Of a DNA stretch of 64,000 bases, positions 24,900-33,424 are shown in pieces. Numbering within the stretch: position 1 is the first letter of the stretch; every line of letters starts with the position of its first letter. The translations under genes were made by a program, and so were the position numbers. A model generated the notes under the pieces. That model saw only the letters and a program-made list of their open reading frames with translations. It was not told the DNA's origin and searched no databases. Source of the DNA: Ornithinimicrobium avium (GTDB lineage: Bacteria > Actinomycetota > Actinomycetes > Actinomycetales > Dermatophilaceae); contig NZ_CP031229.1 of the NCBI RefSeq assembly GCF_003351765.1, forward strand, positions 496,001 through 560,000. Reading direction: 5' to 3'.

Positions 24900-25624
24900 C
24901 GGTCTGCCTCCTGCCGGTCGGTCAGGGCGAAGTAGGTCTCCTCCAGGCCGCCGGTGCCGGCCACCTCGGCCACGGTGCCGGCGGCCGCGACCCGCCCGCG
25001 CACGATGACGACGACCCGGTCGGCGAGGCGCTCGGCCTCCTCGAAGGAGTGGGTGGTCACCACGGTCGCGGCACCAGAGTCGGCGGTCTCGCGGACGATC
25101 CCGTGCACCTCCCGGCGGGAGTGCGGGTCCAGGCCGGCGGTGGGCTCGTCGAGGAAGGCGACCTGCGGCCGCCCCACGAGAGCGGCGGCCAGGGCGACGC
25201 GCTGGCGCTGGCCGCCGGAGAGGCGTCGGATCGTGGTGCCGGCGAACTCGTCGATGCCGAGACGGGCGACGAGGCCGTCCACGTCCGCAGGCCGGTCCCA
25301 GAAGCGGGAGAGGTGGCGGAGCAGGGCGACCGGCCGGACCGACTGGGGGAGCCCGCCGTCCTGGAGCATCACACCGACCCGGGCGCGGTGGTCGGCCCCG
25401 GCGCGCCAGGGGTCGGTCCCCAGCACCCGCACCGTGCCGCCGTCGGGACGCTGCAGCCCGGTGGCGATCTCCACCGAGGTGGTCTTGCCGGCCCCGTTGG
25501 GCCCGAGGACGCAGGTCACCTCGCCCGCGTCGGCCCCCCACGAGAGCCCGCGCAGCGCCTCGGCGGCCCCGAAACGCCGGGTCACCTGGTCCATCACGAG
25601 CGCGGCCGCGGAGGGGGTGTTCAC
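24896..25624 (-). CDS. ABC transporter ATP-binding protein
   Basis: The 242-residue ATPase shows Walker A GPNGAGKTT near residue 38, the signature LSGGQRQRV, Walker B VAFLDEPTAGLD and the H-loop THSFEEAE. It should energise the adjacent ABC-2 permease. The GTG at 25624 lies eight bases after a minus-strand TAGACT (25638-25633), so the transcript is nearly leaderless. A longer open frame upstream overlaps sufR on the other strand and is not used. Confidence 0.92.
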   Translation of the reverse strand: MNTPSAAALVMDQVTRRFGAAEALRGLSWGADAGEVTCVLGPNGAGKTTSVEIATGLQRPDGGTVRVLGTDPWRAGADHRARVGVMLQDGGLPQSVRPVALLRHLSRFWDRPADVDGLVARLGIDEFAGTTIRRLSGGQRQRVALAAALVGRPQVAFLDEPTAGLDPHSRREVHGIVRETADSGAATVVTTHSFEEAERLADRVVVIVRGRVAAAGTVAEVAGTGGLEETYFALTDRQEADR

Positions 25625-25688
25625 GATGAAGAAGTCTAGTTCGGCGCCTCGCGCCGCCCGGGCCCGGACCTGGTCAGGGGACCCTGCG

Positions 25689-25717
25689 TTGGATCCCAGG
25701 ACCAAATAGGTCACAAT
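25689..25717 (+). promoter_or_regulatory. sufR promoter with an internal inverted repeat
   Basis: TTGGAT (25689-25694) and CACAAT (25712-25717) are 17 bp apart and make a good promoter. CACAAT ends six bases before a GTG at 25724, so the mRNA should be leaderless. GACC (25700-25703) and GGTC (25709-25712) form an inverted repeat with an AAATA spacer between -35 and -10, a natural place for SufR autorepression. Confidence 0.6.
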
Positions 25718-25723
25718 GGAGTG

Positions 25724-26518
25724 GTGAATTTGGCCGAGATGCATCAGGAGTCCCGTACCCGGGACCGCGTGCGTCTGGCCGTGGGCGAGCAGGGTCCGGT
25801 GAGCGCCAGCGCTCTGGCCGGCGAGCTCGGGCTCACCCCTGCGGCCGTCCGCCGCCACCTCGACGCCCTGGAGACCGAGGGTCTCATCGTGGAGCACGAG
25901 GCAGCGTCAGTGGGACGCCGCGGCCGGGGGCGCCCCGCCCGTGCCTACGTCCTCACCACGCTCGGGCAGGACCGGTTCAGCAGCGCCTACGACGACGTCG
26001 CCTCCGCGGCCCTGCACTTCCTGGCCCGGGAGGCCGGTGACGGCGCCGTCCAGGCGTTCGCCGACCAGCGGGCCGCCGAGCTGGAGACCAGGCTTCGCAC
26101 CCGCGTGGAGGAGCGGATGGCTGCCTCCGGCGCCGACCCCGGGGACCTCGACGCGCGGGCGGACGCGTTGGCCGGCGCGCTCTCCGCCGAGGGGTATGCT
26201 GCCAGCGCCCGGCCGGTAGGTCAGGGCACCGGGCTCGCCGGTATCCAGCTGTGCCAGGGGCACTGCCCCGTACGGTCGCTGGCCAGCGAGTTCCGCCACT
26301 TCTGCGACGCCGAGACCGACGTCATCTCGCGAGTCCTCGGCGTCCACGTGCAGCGGCTGGCCACCCTCGCGGGCGGCGAGCACGTCTGCACGACGTTCGT
26401 CCCCACCGGGGCACCGGGATCCGGGCCCCCCAGCGACGAGGAACGGGCGCGCGCCCGGCCCTACCTCATACCCCGAACCACCGACCAAGCCGCCGACGAC
26501 GAGAGGTCAACGCAGTGA
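25724..26518 (+). CDS. sufR: SufR-type Fe-S cluster-sensing transcriptional regulator
   Basis: The 264-residue protein has an N-terminal winged helix (ALAGELGLTPAAVRRHLDAL, about residues 27-46) with a basic RRGRGRPAR wing. The C-terminal half carries the SufR cysteines C177 and C181 (CQGHC), C194 (FCDAE) and C222 (HVCTTF), which can bind a 4Fe-4S cluster. When the cluster is lost, SufR-family repressors release the suf promoter. The GTG at 25724 matches the predicted transcription start; a GTG at 25721 and an ATG at 25739 are alternatives. The stop overlaps the sufB start. Confidence 0.93.
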   Translation: MNLAEMHQESRTRDRVRLAVGEQGPVSASALAGELGLTPAAVRRHLDALETEGLIVEHEAASVGRRGRGRPARAYVLTTLGQDRFSSAYDDVASAALHFLAREAGDGAVQAFADQRAAELETRLRTRVEERMAASGADPGDLDARADALAGALSAEGYAASARPVGQGTGLAGIQLCQGHCPVRSLASEFRHFCDAETDVISRVLGVHVQRLATLAGGEHVCTTFVPTGAPGSGPPSDEERARARPYLIPRTTDQAADDERSTQ

Positions 26519-27936
26519 GCACCCATATCGAGGAGCTGAACCCGGGTCTGAAGGACCTCGGGAGCTACGAGTACGGCTGGGCCGACAGCGACGTGGCAGG
26601 CGCGTCCGCCCGGCGCGGCCTGAGCGAGGAGGTCGTCCGCAACATCTCCGCGCTGAAGGACGAGCCGGAATGGATGCTGAAGACCCGGCTGAAGGCGCTG
26701 CGCCTGTTCGACAAGAAGCCGATGCCGCACTGGGGTGCGGACCTGACGGGCATCCACTTCGACACGATCAAGTACTTCGTGCGGTCCACCGAGAAGCAGG
26801 CCACCAGCTGGGAGGACCTGCCCGAGGACATCCGCAACACCTACGACCGGCTCGGCATCCCCGAGGCCGAGAAGCAGCGCCTCGTCGCCGGCGTCGCCGC
26901 GCAGTACGAGTCCGAGGTCGTCTACCACCAGATCCGCGAGGACCTGGAGGAGCAGGGCGTCATCTTCGTCGACACCGACAGCGGCCTGCGCGAGCACGAG
27001 GAGATCTTCAAGGAGTACTTCGGCTCGGTGATCCCGGTGGGCGACAACAAGTTCGCCTCGCTGAACAGCGCCGTCTGGTCCGGCGGGTCCTTCGTCTACG
27101 TCCCCAAGGGCGTGCACGTGGAGATCCCGCTGCAGGCCTACTTCCGGATCAACACCGAGAACATGGGCCAGTTCGAGCGGACGCTGATCATCGCCGACGA
27201 GGGCTCCTCGGTGCACTACGTCGAGGGCTGCACCGCGCCGATCTACAAGACCGACTCGCTGCACTCCGCGGTCGTGGAGATCATCGTCAAGAAGAACGCC
27301 CGGGTGCGCTACACCACGATCCAGAACTGGTCCAACAACGTCTACAACCTGGTCACCAAGCGCGCGACCTGCGACGAGGGCGCGACCATGGAGTGGATCG
27401 ACGGCAACATCGGCTCCAAGGTCACCATGAAGTACCCGGCCGTCTACCTGCTCGGCGAGCACAGCAAGGGCGAGACCCTGTCCGTCGCCTTCGCCGGGGA
27501 GGGCCAGCACCAGGACGCCGGCTCCAAGATGGTGCACGCCGCGCCGTACACCTCCTCGACCATCGTGAGCAAGTCGGTGGCCCGCGGGGGCGGCCGGTCC
27601 TCCTACCGCGGCCTGGTCCAGATCAACGAGGGTGCGCACCACAGCAGGTCCTCGGTGGTCTGCGACGCGTTGCTGGTCGACCAGATCTCCCGCTCCGACA
27701 CCTACCCCTACGTCGACGTCCGCGAGGACGACGTCCAGATGGGCCACGAGGCGACCGTCTCCAAGGTGTCCGAGGAGCAGATGTTCTACCTCATGTCCCG
27801 AGGCATGTCCGAGACCGAGGCCATGGCGATGATCGTGCGCGGGTTCGTCGAGCCCATCGCGCGCGAGCTGCCCATGGAGTACGCCCTCGAGCTCAACCGC
27901 CTCATCGAGCTGCAGATGGAAGGAGCCGTCGGCTGA
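26515..27936 (+). CDS. sufB: Fe-S cluster assembly protein SufB
   Basis: SufB is the scaffold subunit of the SufBC2D complex. The 473-residue protein is full length and highly conserved. It includes the beta-helix core with GCTAPIY (a Cys implicated in sulfur transfer), the segment around TTIQNWSNN and the C-terminal VSEEQMFYLMSRGMS. The GTG overlaps the sufR stop by 3 bp. The stop overlaps the sufD ATG by one base. Confidence 0.97.
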   Translation: MSTHIEELNPGLKDLGSYEYGWADSDVAGASARRGLSEEVVRNISALKDEPEWMLKTRLKALRLFDKKPMPHWGADLTGIHFDTIKYFVRSTEKQATSWEDLPEDIRNTYDRLGIPEAEKQRLVAGVAAQYESEVVYHQIREDLEEQGVIFVDTDSGLREHEEIFKEYFGSVIPVGDNKFASLNSAVWSGGSFVYVPKGVHVEIPLQAYFRINTENMGQFERTLIIADEGSSVHYVEGCTAPIYKTDSLHSAVVEIIVKKNARVRYTTIQNWSNNVYNLVTKRATCDEGATMEWIDGNIGSKVTMKYPAVYLLGEHSKGETLSVAFAGEGQHQDAGSKMVHAAPYTSSTIVSKSVARGGGRSSYRGLVQINEGAHHSRSSVVCDALLVDQISRSDTYPYVDVREDDVQMGHEATVSKVSEEQMFYLMSRGMSETEAMAMIVRGFVEPIARELPMEYALELNRLIELQMEGAVG

Positions 27937-29165
27937 TGTCGCTTCTGATTGACGAACGCGCCGAGAAGCCCGTTGACCACACCGACCCCGCGGGGCTGAT
28001 CGGCGCGGACCGCGTGCCCGACGAGTCCCGCGCCTCGCGCCACCGGTCCTTCGACGTGGACACGGTCCCCGTCCCCACCGGTCGTGAGGAGGAGTGGCGC
28101 TTCACCCCGGTCGACCGGCTGGGCAACGTCTTCTCCGACGCCCCGACCGACGTCGTGGACGGCGTCGAGGCGGTCGACTACGTGCTCGAGGCGCCGCAGG
28201 GCGTCACCTCCGGCACCCTCGCACCCGGGCAGGCCCCCCGCGGCACCGTGCTGGTCCCGGAGGACCGCGGCGCCGTCGTGGCCAGCAAGAACACCGAGCA
28301 GGCCCTGCACGTGCAGATCGCGGCGAACGCCGAGCTCAGCGAGCCGGTACGCCTCAAGGTCCACGGCCAGGGCGCCGGCCGGCGCAGCAACGCGCACTAC
28401 GTCCTCGAGGCGGGCGCGCACAGCACCGGCCTGGTGATCCTCGACCACACCGGTGCGGCCGACCACACCGGCAACCTCGAGGTGCTCGTCGGCGACGGCG
28501 CGCAGCTGACCGTGGTCAGCCTGCAGCGCTGGGACGACGACGGGGTGCACCTGGCCCAGCACGAGGCCCTCGTGGGCCGCGACGCGAGCTACAAGCACAT
28601 CGCGGTCTCCCTCGGCGGCGGCATCGTGCGGATGAACTCCAACGTGCGCTACGGCGGCCCGGGCGGGGAGGCGACCCTGCTGGGCGTCTACTTCGCCGAC
28701 GCCGGCCAGCACCTGGAGCACCGCTCGTTCGTGGACCACAACGCCCCGCACTGCACCTCGCTGGTCACCTACAAGGGTGCCCTGCAGGGCGAGACCGCCC
28801 GCACGGTCTGGGTCGGCGACGTGCTGATCCGCAAGGAGGCCGAGGGGATCGACACCTACGAGCTCAACCGCAACCTGGTGCTCACCGACGGCGCCCGCGC
28901 CGACTCCGTGCCCAACCTGGAGATCGAGACCGGCGAGATCAAGGGTGCCGGGCACGCGAGCTCGACCGGTCGCTTCGACGACGAGCAGCTCTTCTACCTG
29001 ATGTCCCGCGGGATCGGCATGGAGGAGGCGCGCCGTCTCGTCGTGCGCGGCTTCTTCGCCGACATCATCGCCAAGATCGGCGTCCCGGAGGTCGTGGACC
29101 GGCTGATGGCCGCGATCGACGAGGAGCTGCAGCTGACGATCAGCCTGGAGCCCGCCGGCGCATGA
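27936..29165 (+). CDS. sufD: Fe-S cluster assembly protein SufD
   Basis: SufD is the SufB paralogue that completes the SufBC2D scaffold. The 409-residue protein shows the EEEWRFTPVDRL N-terminal motif, the beta-helix middle and the end motif FDDEQLFYLMSRGI, which mirrors SufB. It overlaps sufB by one base and the next gene by 4 bp. Confidence 0.96.
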   Translation: MSLLIDERAEKPVDHTDPAGLIGADRVPDESRASRHRSFDVDTVPVPTGREEEWRFTPVDRLGNVFSDAPTDVVDGVEAVDYVLEAPQGVTSGTLAPGQAPRGTVLVPEDRGAVVASKNTEQALHVQIAANAELSEPVRLKVHGQGAGRRSNAHYVLEAGAHSTGLVILDHTGAADHTGNLEVLVGDGAQLTVVSLQRWDDDGVHLAQHEALVGRDASYKHIAVSLGGGIVRMNSNVRYGGPGGEATLLGVYFADAGQHLEHRSFVDHNAPHCTSLVTYKGALQGETARTVWVGDVLIRKEAEGIDTYELNRNLVLTDGARADSVPNLEIETGEIKGAGHASSTGRFDDEQLFYLMSRGIGMEEARRLVVRGFFADIIAKIGVPEVVDRLMAAIDEELQLTISLEPAGA

Positions 29166-29500
29166 GCGAGCCCGTGCGCACCCGCGAACCGGTCCTGGTC
29201 TGCCAGGTCGGCGACCTGCCGACCGGGGCCGGTGCGGTGGTGGCCGACGTCGACGGACGGCGGGTCACCATCGCCCGCGACTCGGCCGGCGACCTGCACG
29301 CGTTCGACGACACCTGCACCCACCAGAACGTCTCGCTCGCCGAGGGCGAGATCGAGGGTGACCGGATCGAGTGCTGGCTGCACGGCTCCCAGTTCGACAT
29401 GCGCACCGGTGAGCCCAAGCAGCTGCCCGCGACCAGGCCGGTCGCCGTGCACACGGTGATCGTGGAGCGCGGCGACGTCTTCGTCGCGCTGTCCGACTGA
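29162..29500 (+). CDS. Rieske-type ferredoxin in the suf operon
   Basis: The 112-residue soluble Rieske protein has CTH (first ligand pair) and CWLHGS (second pair). It resembles the NirD/bifunctional ferredoxin subunit class, so it is cytoplasmic, unlike the lipoprotein at 3507. It overlaps sufD by 4 bp. A Rieske ferredoxin between sufD and sufC is typical of actinobacterial SUF operons and may supply electrons for cluster assembly; that role is inferred. Confidence 0.93.
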   Translation: MSEPVRTREPVLVCQVGDLPTGAGAVVADVDGRRVTIARDSAGDLHAFDDTCTHQNVSLAEGEIEGDRIECWLHGSQFDMRTGEPKQLPATRPVAVHTVIVERGDVFVALSD

Positions 29501-29552
29501 CCACCCCACCCACTTCACACCCCATACCGAAGACCTCCCACGAAGGAGCAGC

Positions 29553-30311
<759 letters not shown>

Positions 30312-30325
30312 GAGGACGCAGCGGT

Positions 30326-31645
30326 ATGACGTGGGGCCGGCCGGCCGAGGCGTTCAGCGGTGAGGAGCTCGCCCGGGTGCGAGCCGACTTCCCGCTGCTC
30401 TCGCGCACGGTGCGCGGCGGGCGGCCCCTCGTCTACCTGGACAGCGGGGCCACCGCGCAGAAGCCGCGCGTGGTGCTGGACGCCGAGCGTGAGTTCTACG
30501 AGCGGCACTACGCCGCCGTCCACCGGGGCGCCCACCAGCTGGCCGAGGAGGCGACCGACGCCTTCGAGTCCGCCCGGGCGACCGTGGCCCGCTTCCTGGG
30601 CACCGACGCCGGGCAGGTGGTCTTCACCCGCAACGGGACCGAGGGCCTGAACCTGCTGGCCTACGCCTTCTCCAACGCGGCGGCGCCCGGCGCGCTCGAC
30701 GGGGTCGACGAGGCCTGGGCCGAGCGGCTGCGCCTGCGCCCCGGGGACGAGGTCGTGGTGACCGAGATGGAGCACCACGCCAACCTCGTGCCGTGGCAGG
30801 AGGTGTGCCGCCGCACCGGCGCCACGCTGCGCTGGGTCGGCGTCACCGACGACGGCTACCTGCAGGACCCCGGCGAGGTGGTGACCGACCGGACGAAGGT
30901 CGTGGCGCTCACGCACGTCTCCAACGTCGTCGCGACGCGCAACGACCTGGCGCCGGTGGTCGAGGCCGCACGCAGGGTCGGCGCGCTCGTGGTCGTCGAC
31001 GCCTGCCAGTCGGCCCCGCACCTGGACATCACCGCGCTGACGGCGCCGGGTTCCGGCGTCGACGCGCTCGTCCTCACCGGCCACAAGACGCTGGGCCCCT
31101 CGGGCATCGGCGTGCTGTGGGCCCGGCGCGAGCTGCTCGAGGCGATGCCGCCCTTCCTCACCGGCGGATCGATGATCGAGGTCGTGCGGATGGAGAGCTC
31201 CACCTGGGCACCGCCGCCGCAGAAGTTCGAGGCCGGCGTGCCGATGGCTGCCCAGGCGGTGGGGCTGGCCGCAGCGCTGGACTACCTGTCCGCGCTCGGC
31301 ATGGACCGGGTCGCCGCCCACGACCAGGACCTGGTGCGGCACGCGCTGGACGTCCTGGCCGAGCGACCCTGGGTCCGCGTCCTGGGACCCGGCGCACCGG
31401 CGGACCGGGTCGGTGCGGTCGCGTTCGTCGTCGACGGCGTGCACCCGCACGACGTGGGTCAGGTCCTCGACGACTCCGGCGTCGCGGTGCGGACCGGGCA
31501 CCACTGCGCGTGGCCGCTGCACCGCCGGCTCGGCGTGCCCGCCTCGACCCGGGCCAGCTTCTCGGTCTACACCACGACGGAGGAGATCGACGCCTTCGCC
31601 GCGGCGCTGGACCGGGTGCCGCAGATCTTCGGGGCGAGCGCGTGA
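30326..31645 (+). CDS. sufS: Cysteine desulfurase SufS
   Basis: SufS is the PLP enzyme that removes sulfur from cysteine. The 439-residue product has the cofactor lysine Lys254 in TGHKTLGPSG and the persulfide-forming Cys394 in RTGHHCAWP. EHHANLVPW and the HVSN motif are intact. An insertion near residues 115-130 (after FSNAAAP) is variable. It starts 14 bp after sufC and transfers sulfur to SufU, encoded 16 bp downstream. Confidence 0.96.
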   Translation: MTWGRPAEAFSGEELARVRADFPLLSRTVRGGRPLVYLDSGATAQKPRVVLDAEREFYERHYAAVHRGAHQLAEEATDAFESARATVARFLGTDAGQVVFTRNGTEGLNLLAYAFSNAAAPGALDGVDEAWAERLRLRPGDEVVVTEMEHHANLVPWQEVCRRTGATLRWVGVTDDGYLQDPGEVVTDRTKVVALTHVSNVVATRNDLAPVVEAARRVGALVVVDACQSAPHLDITALTAPGSGVDALVLTGHKTLGPSGIGVLWARRELLEAMPPFLTGGSMIEVVRMESSTWAPPPQKFEAGVPMAAQAVGLAAALDYLSALGMDRVAAHDQDLVRHALDVLAERPWVRVLGPGAPADRVGAVAFVVDGVHPHDVGQVLDDSGVAVRTGHHCAWPLHRRLGVPASTRASFSVYTTTEEIDAFAAALDRVPQIFGASA

Positions 31646-31661
31646 AGGAGACGGACCACTG

Positions 31662-32144
31662 ATGGACCTGTACGGCGAGCTCATCCTCGACCACGCCCGG
31701 CGACCCCAGCACGCGGGCCTGCGCGAGCCCTTCGACGTCGAGGTCAACCACGTCAACCCGACCTGCGGCGACGAGATCAGCCTGCGCGTCCTCCTCGAGG
31801 ACCCCGGGGACGGCACCGACCCGGTCGTGCGCGACGTGTCCTACGACGCGCTCGGCTGCTCGATCTCGGTCGCCTCGGCCTCGGTCCTGGCCGAGGAGTC
31901 CATCGGCCGGCCGCTGGTGGAGACGCTGGAGACCTACACCCACGTGCACGCCATGCTCACGAGCAAGGGTGCCGACCCGGGCGACCCGCAGCAGATCGGT
32001 GACGCCGTCGCCTTCGCCGGCGTGGCGCGCTACCCGGCGCGCGTGAAGTGCGCGCTGCTGTCCTGGAGCGCCTACCTCGACGCCCTGGCCCGGGCCGGGG
32101 CGGACATCTCCGCCGCCAGCACCGGCGGTCGGGCGACCACCTGA
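31662..32144 (+). CDS. sufU: SufU zinc-dependent sulfurtransferase (IscU-like)
   Basis: SufU accepts persulfide sulfur from SufS. The 160-residue protein has the zinc/sulfur ligands Cys35 (NPTCGD, with Asp37), Cys66 (GCSIS) and Cys130 (VKCALLSW). The 18-21-residue SufU insertion relative to IscU is present. An RBS-like GAAGGAG lies upstream of the ATG, within the end of the sufS region. Confidence 0.95.
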   Translation: MDLYGELILDHARRPQHAGLREPFDVEVNHVNPTCGDEISLRVLLEDPGDGTDPVVRDVSYDALGCSISVASASVLAEESIGRPLVETLETYTHVHAMLTSKGADPGDPQQIGDAVAFAGVARYPARVKCALLSWSAYLDALARAGADISAASTGGRATT

Positions 32145-32165
32145 CCCCCACCATCGGAGGAAAAC

Positions 32166-32495
32166 ATGAGCGAGACCCTGCACACGCCGCCCAACGTGGC
32201 CGACATCGAGGAGGCCCTGCGCGACGTCGTCGACCCCGAGCTCGGGATCAACGTCGTCGACCTCGGCCTCATCTACGGCCTGACGGTGGACGCCCAGGCG
32301 CACACCGTCATCGACATGACGCTCACCAGCGCCGCGTGCCCCCTCACCGACGTCATCGAGGACCAGATCGCGCAGACGCTGGAGGGCCTGGTGGCCAGCC
32401 ACCGCATCAACTGGGTGTGGATGCCGCCGTGGGGCCCGGACAAGATCACCGACGAGGGCCGCGAGCAGCTGCGCGCCCTCGGCTTCAACGTCTGA
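32166..32495 (+). CDS. sufT: SufT, DUF59/MIP18-family Fe-S assembly factor
   Basis: The 109-residue protein begins with the DUF59 motif EALRDVVDPELGINVVDLGL and contains the conserved TSAACPLTD with Cys near residue 60. SufT proteins help mature Fe-S enzymes. An AGGAAAAC RBS precedes the ATG. It is the last recognisable suf gene, 21 bp after sufU. Confidence 0.95.
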   Translation: MSETLHTPPNVADIEEALRDVVDPELGINVVDLGLIYGLTVDAQAHTVIDMTLTSAACPLTDVIEDQIAQTLEGLVASHRINWVWMPPWGPDKITDEGREQLRALGFNV

Positions 32496-32508
32496 GCGCG
32501 AGCCGCGC

Positions 32509-33168
32509 GTGACCGCCGCACGGCCGGTCGAGGTCGCCCCCCGGCGACTCGCCGGGTGGGTGGAGCGGTTCGTCGCGTCGCACGGGGACGTCACCTGGTC
32601 GCTCGACCGGGCGACGTCCCCGTGCTCGTGCCTGCTGACCGCGGCCGACGGCTCCTGGGCCAGGCTCACCACCTGGCGGGACGCGGTCGTGGCACCCCCA
32701 ACGGGCCCCGAGCTGGAGGAGTGGGCCGTCGCGCCGGTCCTGCTGGTCCTCCTCCTCCGCCGGGGCGGGTATGCCGCGGCCGTCGCCTCCCCGTCCGGCG
32801 ACCTCGTCGCACACAAGGTCGGCACCCGCTACGTGCAGTCGCGCACGGCCGCCGGGGGCTGGTCCCAGCAGCGCTACGCCCGGCGCCGCTCCAACCAGGC
32901 CGACGAGCTGGTGGGGGCGGTCGTCGCCCACGCGGCGCGGGTGCTGGGGCAGGGCGAGGCGGTCCTCGGACCGGTCGGGGGACTGGTGCTGGGCGGCGAC
33001 CGGACCCTGGCTGCCGGGGCGATCGAGGACCTGGCGACGGGACCACGCGGGCGGCTGCACTCCCTGCCCGTCCGGGAGCTGTGGGACCTGCCCGACCCGC
33101 GGCGCGCGGTGCTCGACGACGCCGTGCGGCGTGGCCGCGCCGTGCGGGTCGAGGTGCTCAACTCCTGA
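32509..33168 (+). CDS. acVLRF1-family peptidyl-tRNA hydrolase (Vms1/eRF1-like release factor)
   Basis: The 219-residue protein matches the actinobacterial VLRF1 family, related to eRF1 and Vms1. These proteins release nascent chains from peptidyl-tRNA on split ribosomes. The catalytic-loop region is VQSRTAAGGWSQQRYARRR (about residues 105-127), with the functional glutamine and an Arg-rich stretch. The remainder is an alpha/beta fold ending LWDLPDPRRAVLDDA. The GTG lies 13 bp after sufT, so it may share the suf transcript. Assignment rests on motif recognition. Confidence 0.8.
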   Translation: MTAARPVEVAPRRLAGWVERFVASHGDVTWSLDRATSPCSCLLTAADGSWARLTTWRDAVVAPPTGPELEEWAVAPVLLVLLLRRGGYAAAVASPSGDLVAHKVGTRYVQSRTAAGGWSQQRYARRRSNQADELVGAVVAHAARVLGQGEAVLGPVGGLVLGGDRTLAAGAIEDLATGPRGRLHSLPVRELWDLPDPRRAVLDDAVRRGRAVRVEVLNS

Positions 33169-33212
33169 GCAGGTCGTCACCACCCTGGGCCGGTCGTCCA
33201 CCCTGGGGCGGT

Positions 33213-33292
33213 GGGGTGCGAGTGCCCCGGTTCGGTCGGCTGGGCACGCGGCGGGGCGCCGGGAGGGGTGCGAGTGCCCCGGTTCGGTCGGC
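33213..33292. repeat. Two identical 28-bp intergenic repeat copies
   Basis: Copies at 33213-33240 and 33265-33292 are identical over 28 bp (beginning GGGGTGCGAGTGCCCCGG) and are spaced 52 bp start to start. A degraded third piece (GGTCGGTCGGC) follows near 33303-33313. The gap 33169-33424 holds no gene; it contains these repeats and the terminator described next. The unit contains a short internal palindrome-like GGGG...CCCC and could be a dispersed intergenic repeat family. Confidence 0.75.
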
Positions 33293-33360
33293 AAGCGCGC
33301 GGGGTCGGTCGGCCGCGCGCAGGACCGTCGGGGATGCTCCACCGCTGACGACATGATGAA

Positions 33361-33388
33361 GGGCCGCCGGCACGGGTGCCGGCGGCCC
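33361..33388 (-). terminator. Strong hairpin terminator of the symporter gene
   Basis: A perfect 13-bp stem (33361-33373 with 33376-33388) lies 37 bp after the stop of the minus-strand symporter gene. On the minus strand it is followed by TTCATCAT, a short T-rich tail. It may also act on transcripts from the plus strand. Confidence 0.7.
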
Positions 33389-33424
33389 TCCTGCACGTCC
33401 GGTGCGGACGGCTCGTGGTGCGGG

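Noticed and set aside
24084..25541. A 485-codon frame suggesting a fused ATPase-permease
   Set aside because: The ATPase motifs are in another frame (stop at 24896). The permease has its own ATG at 24899 with an ATGA overlap.
33213..33292. CRISPR-like array from the two 28-bp repeats
   Set aside because: There are only two full copies, a single 24-bp spacer and no cas genes.
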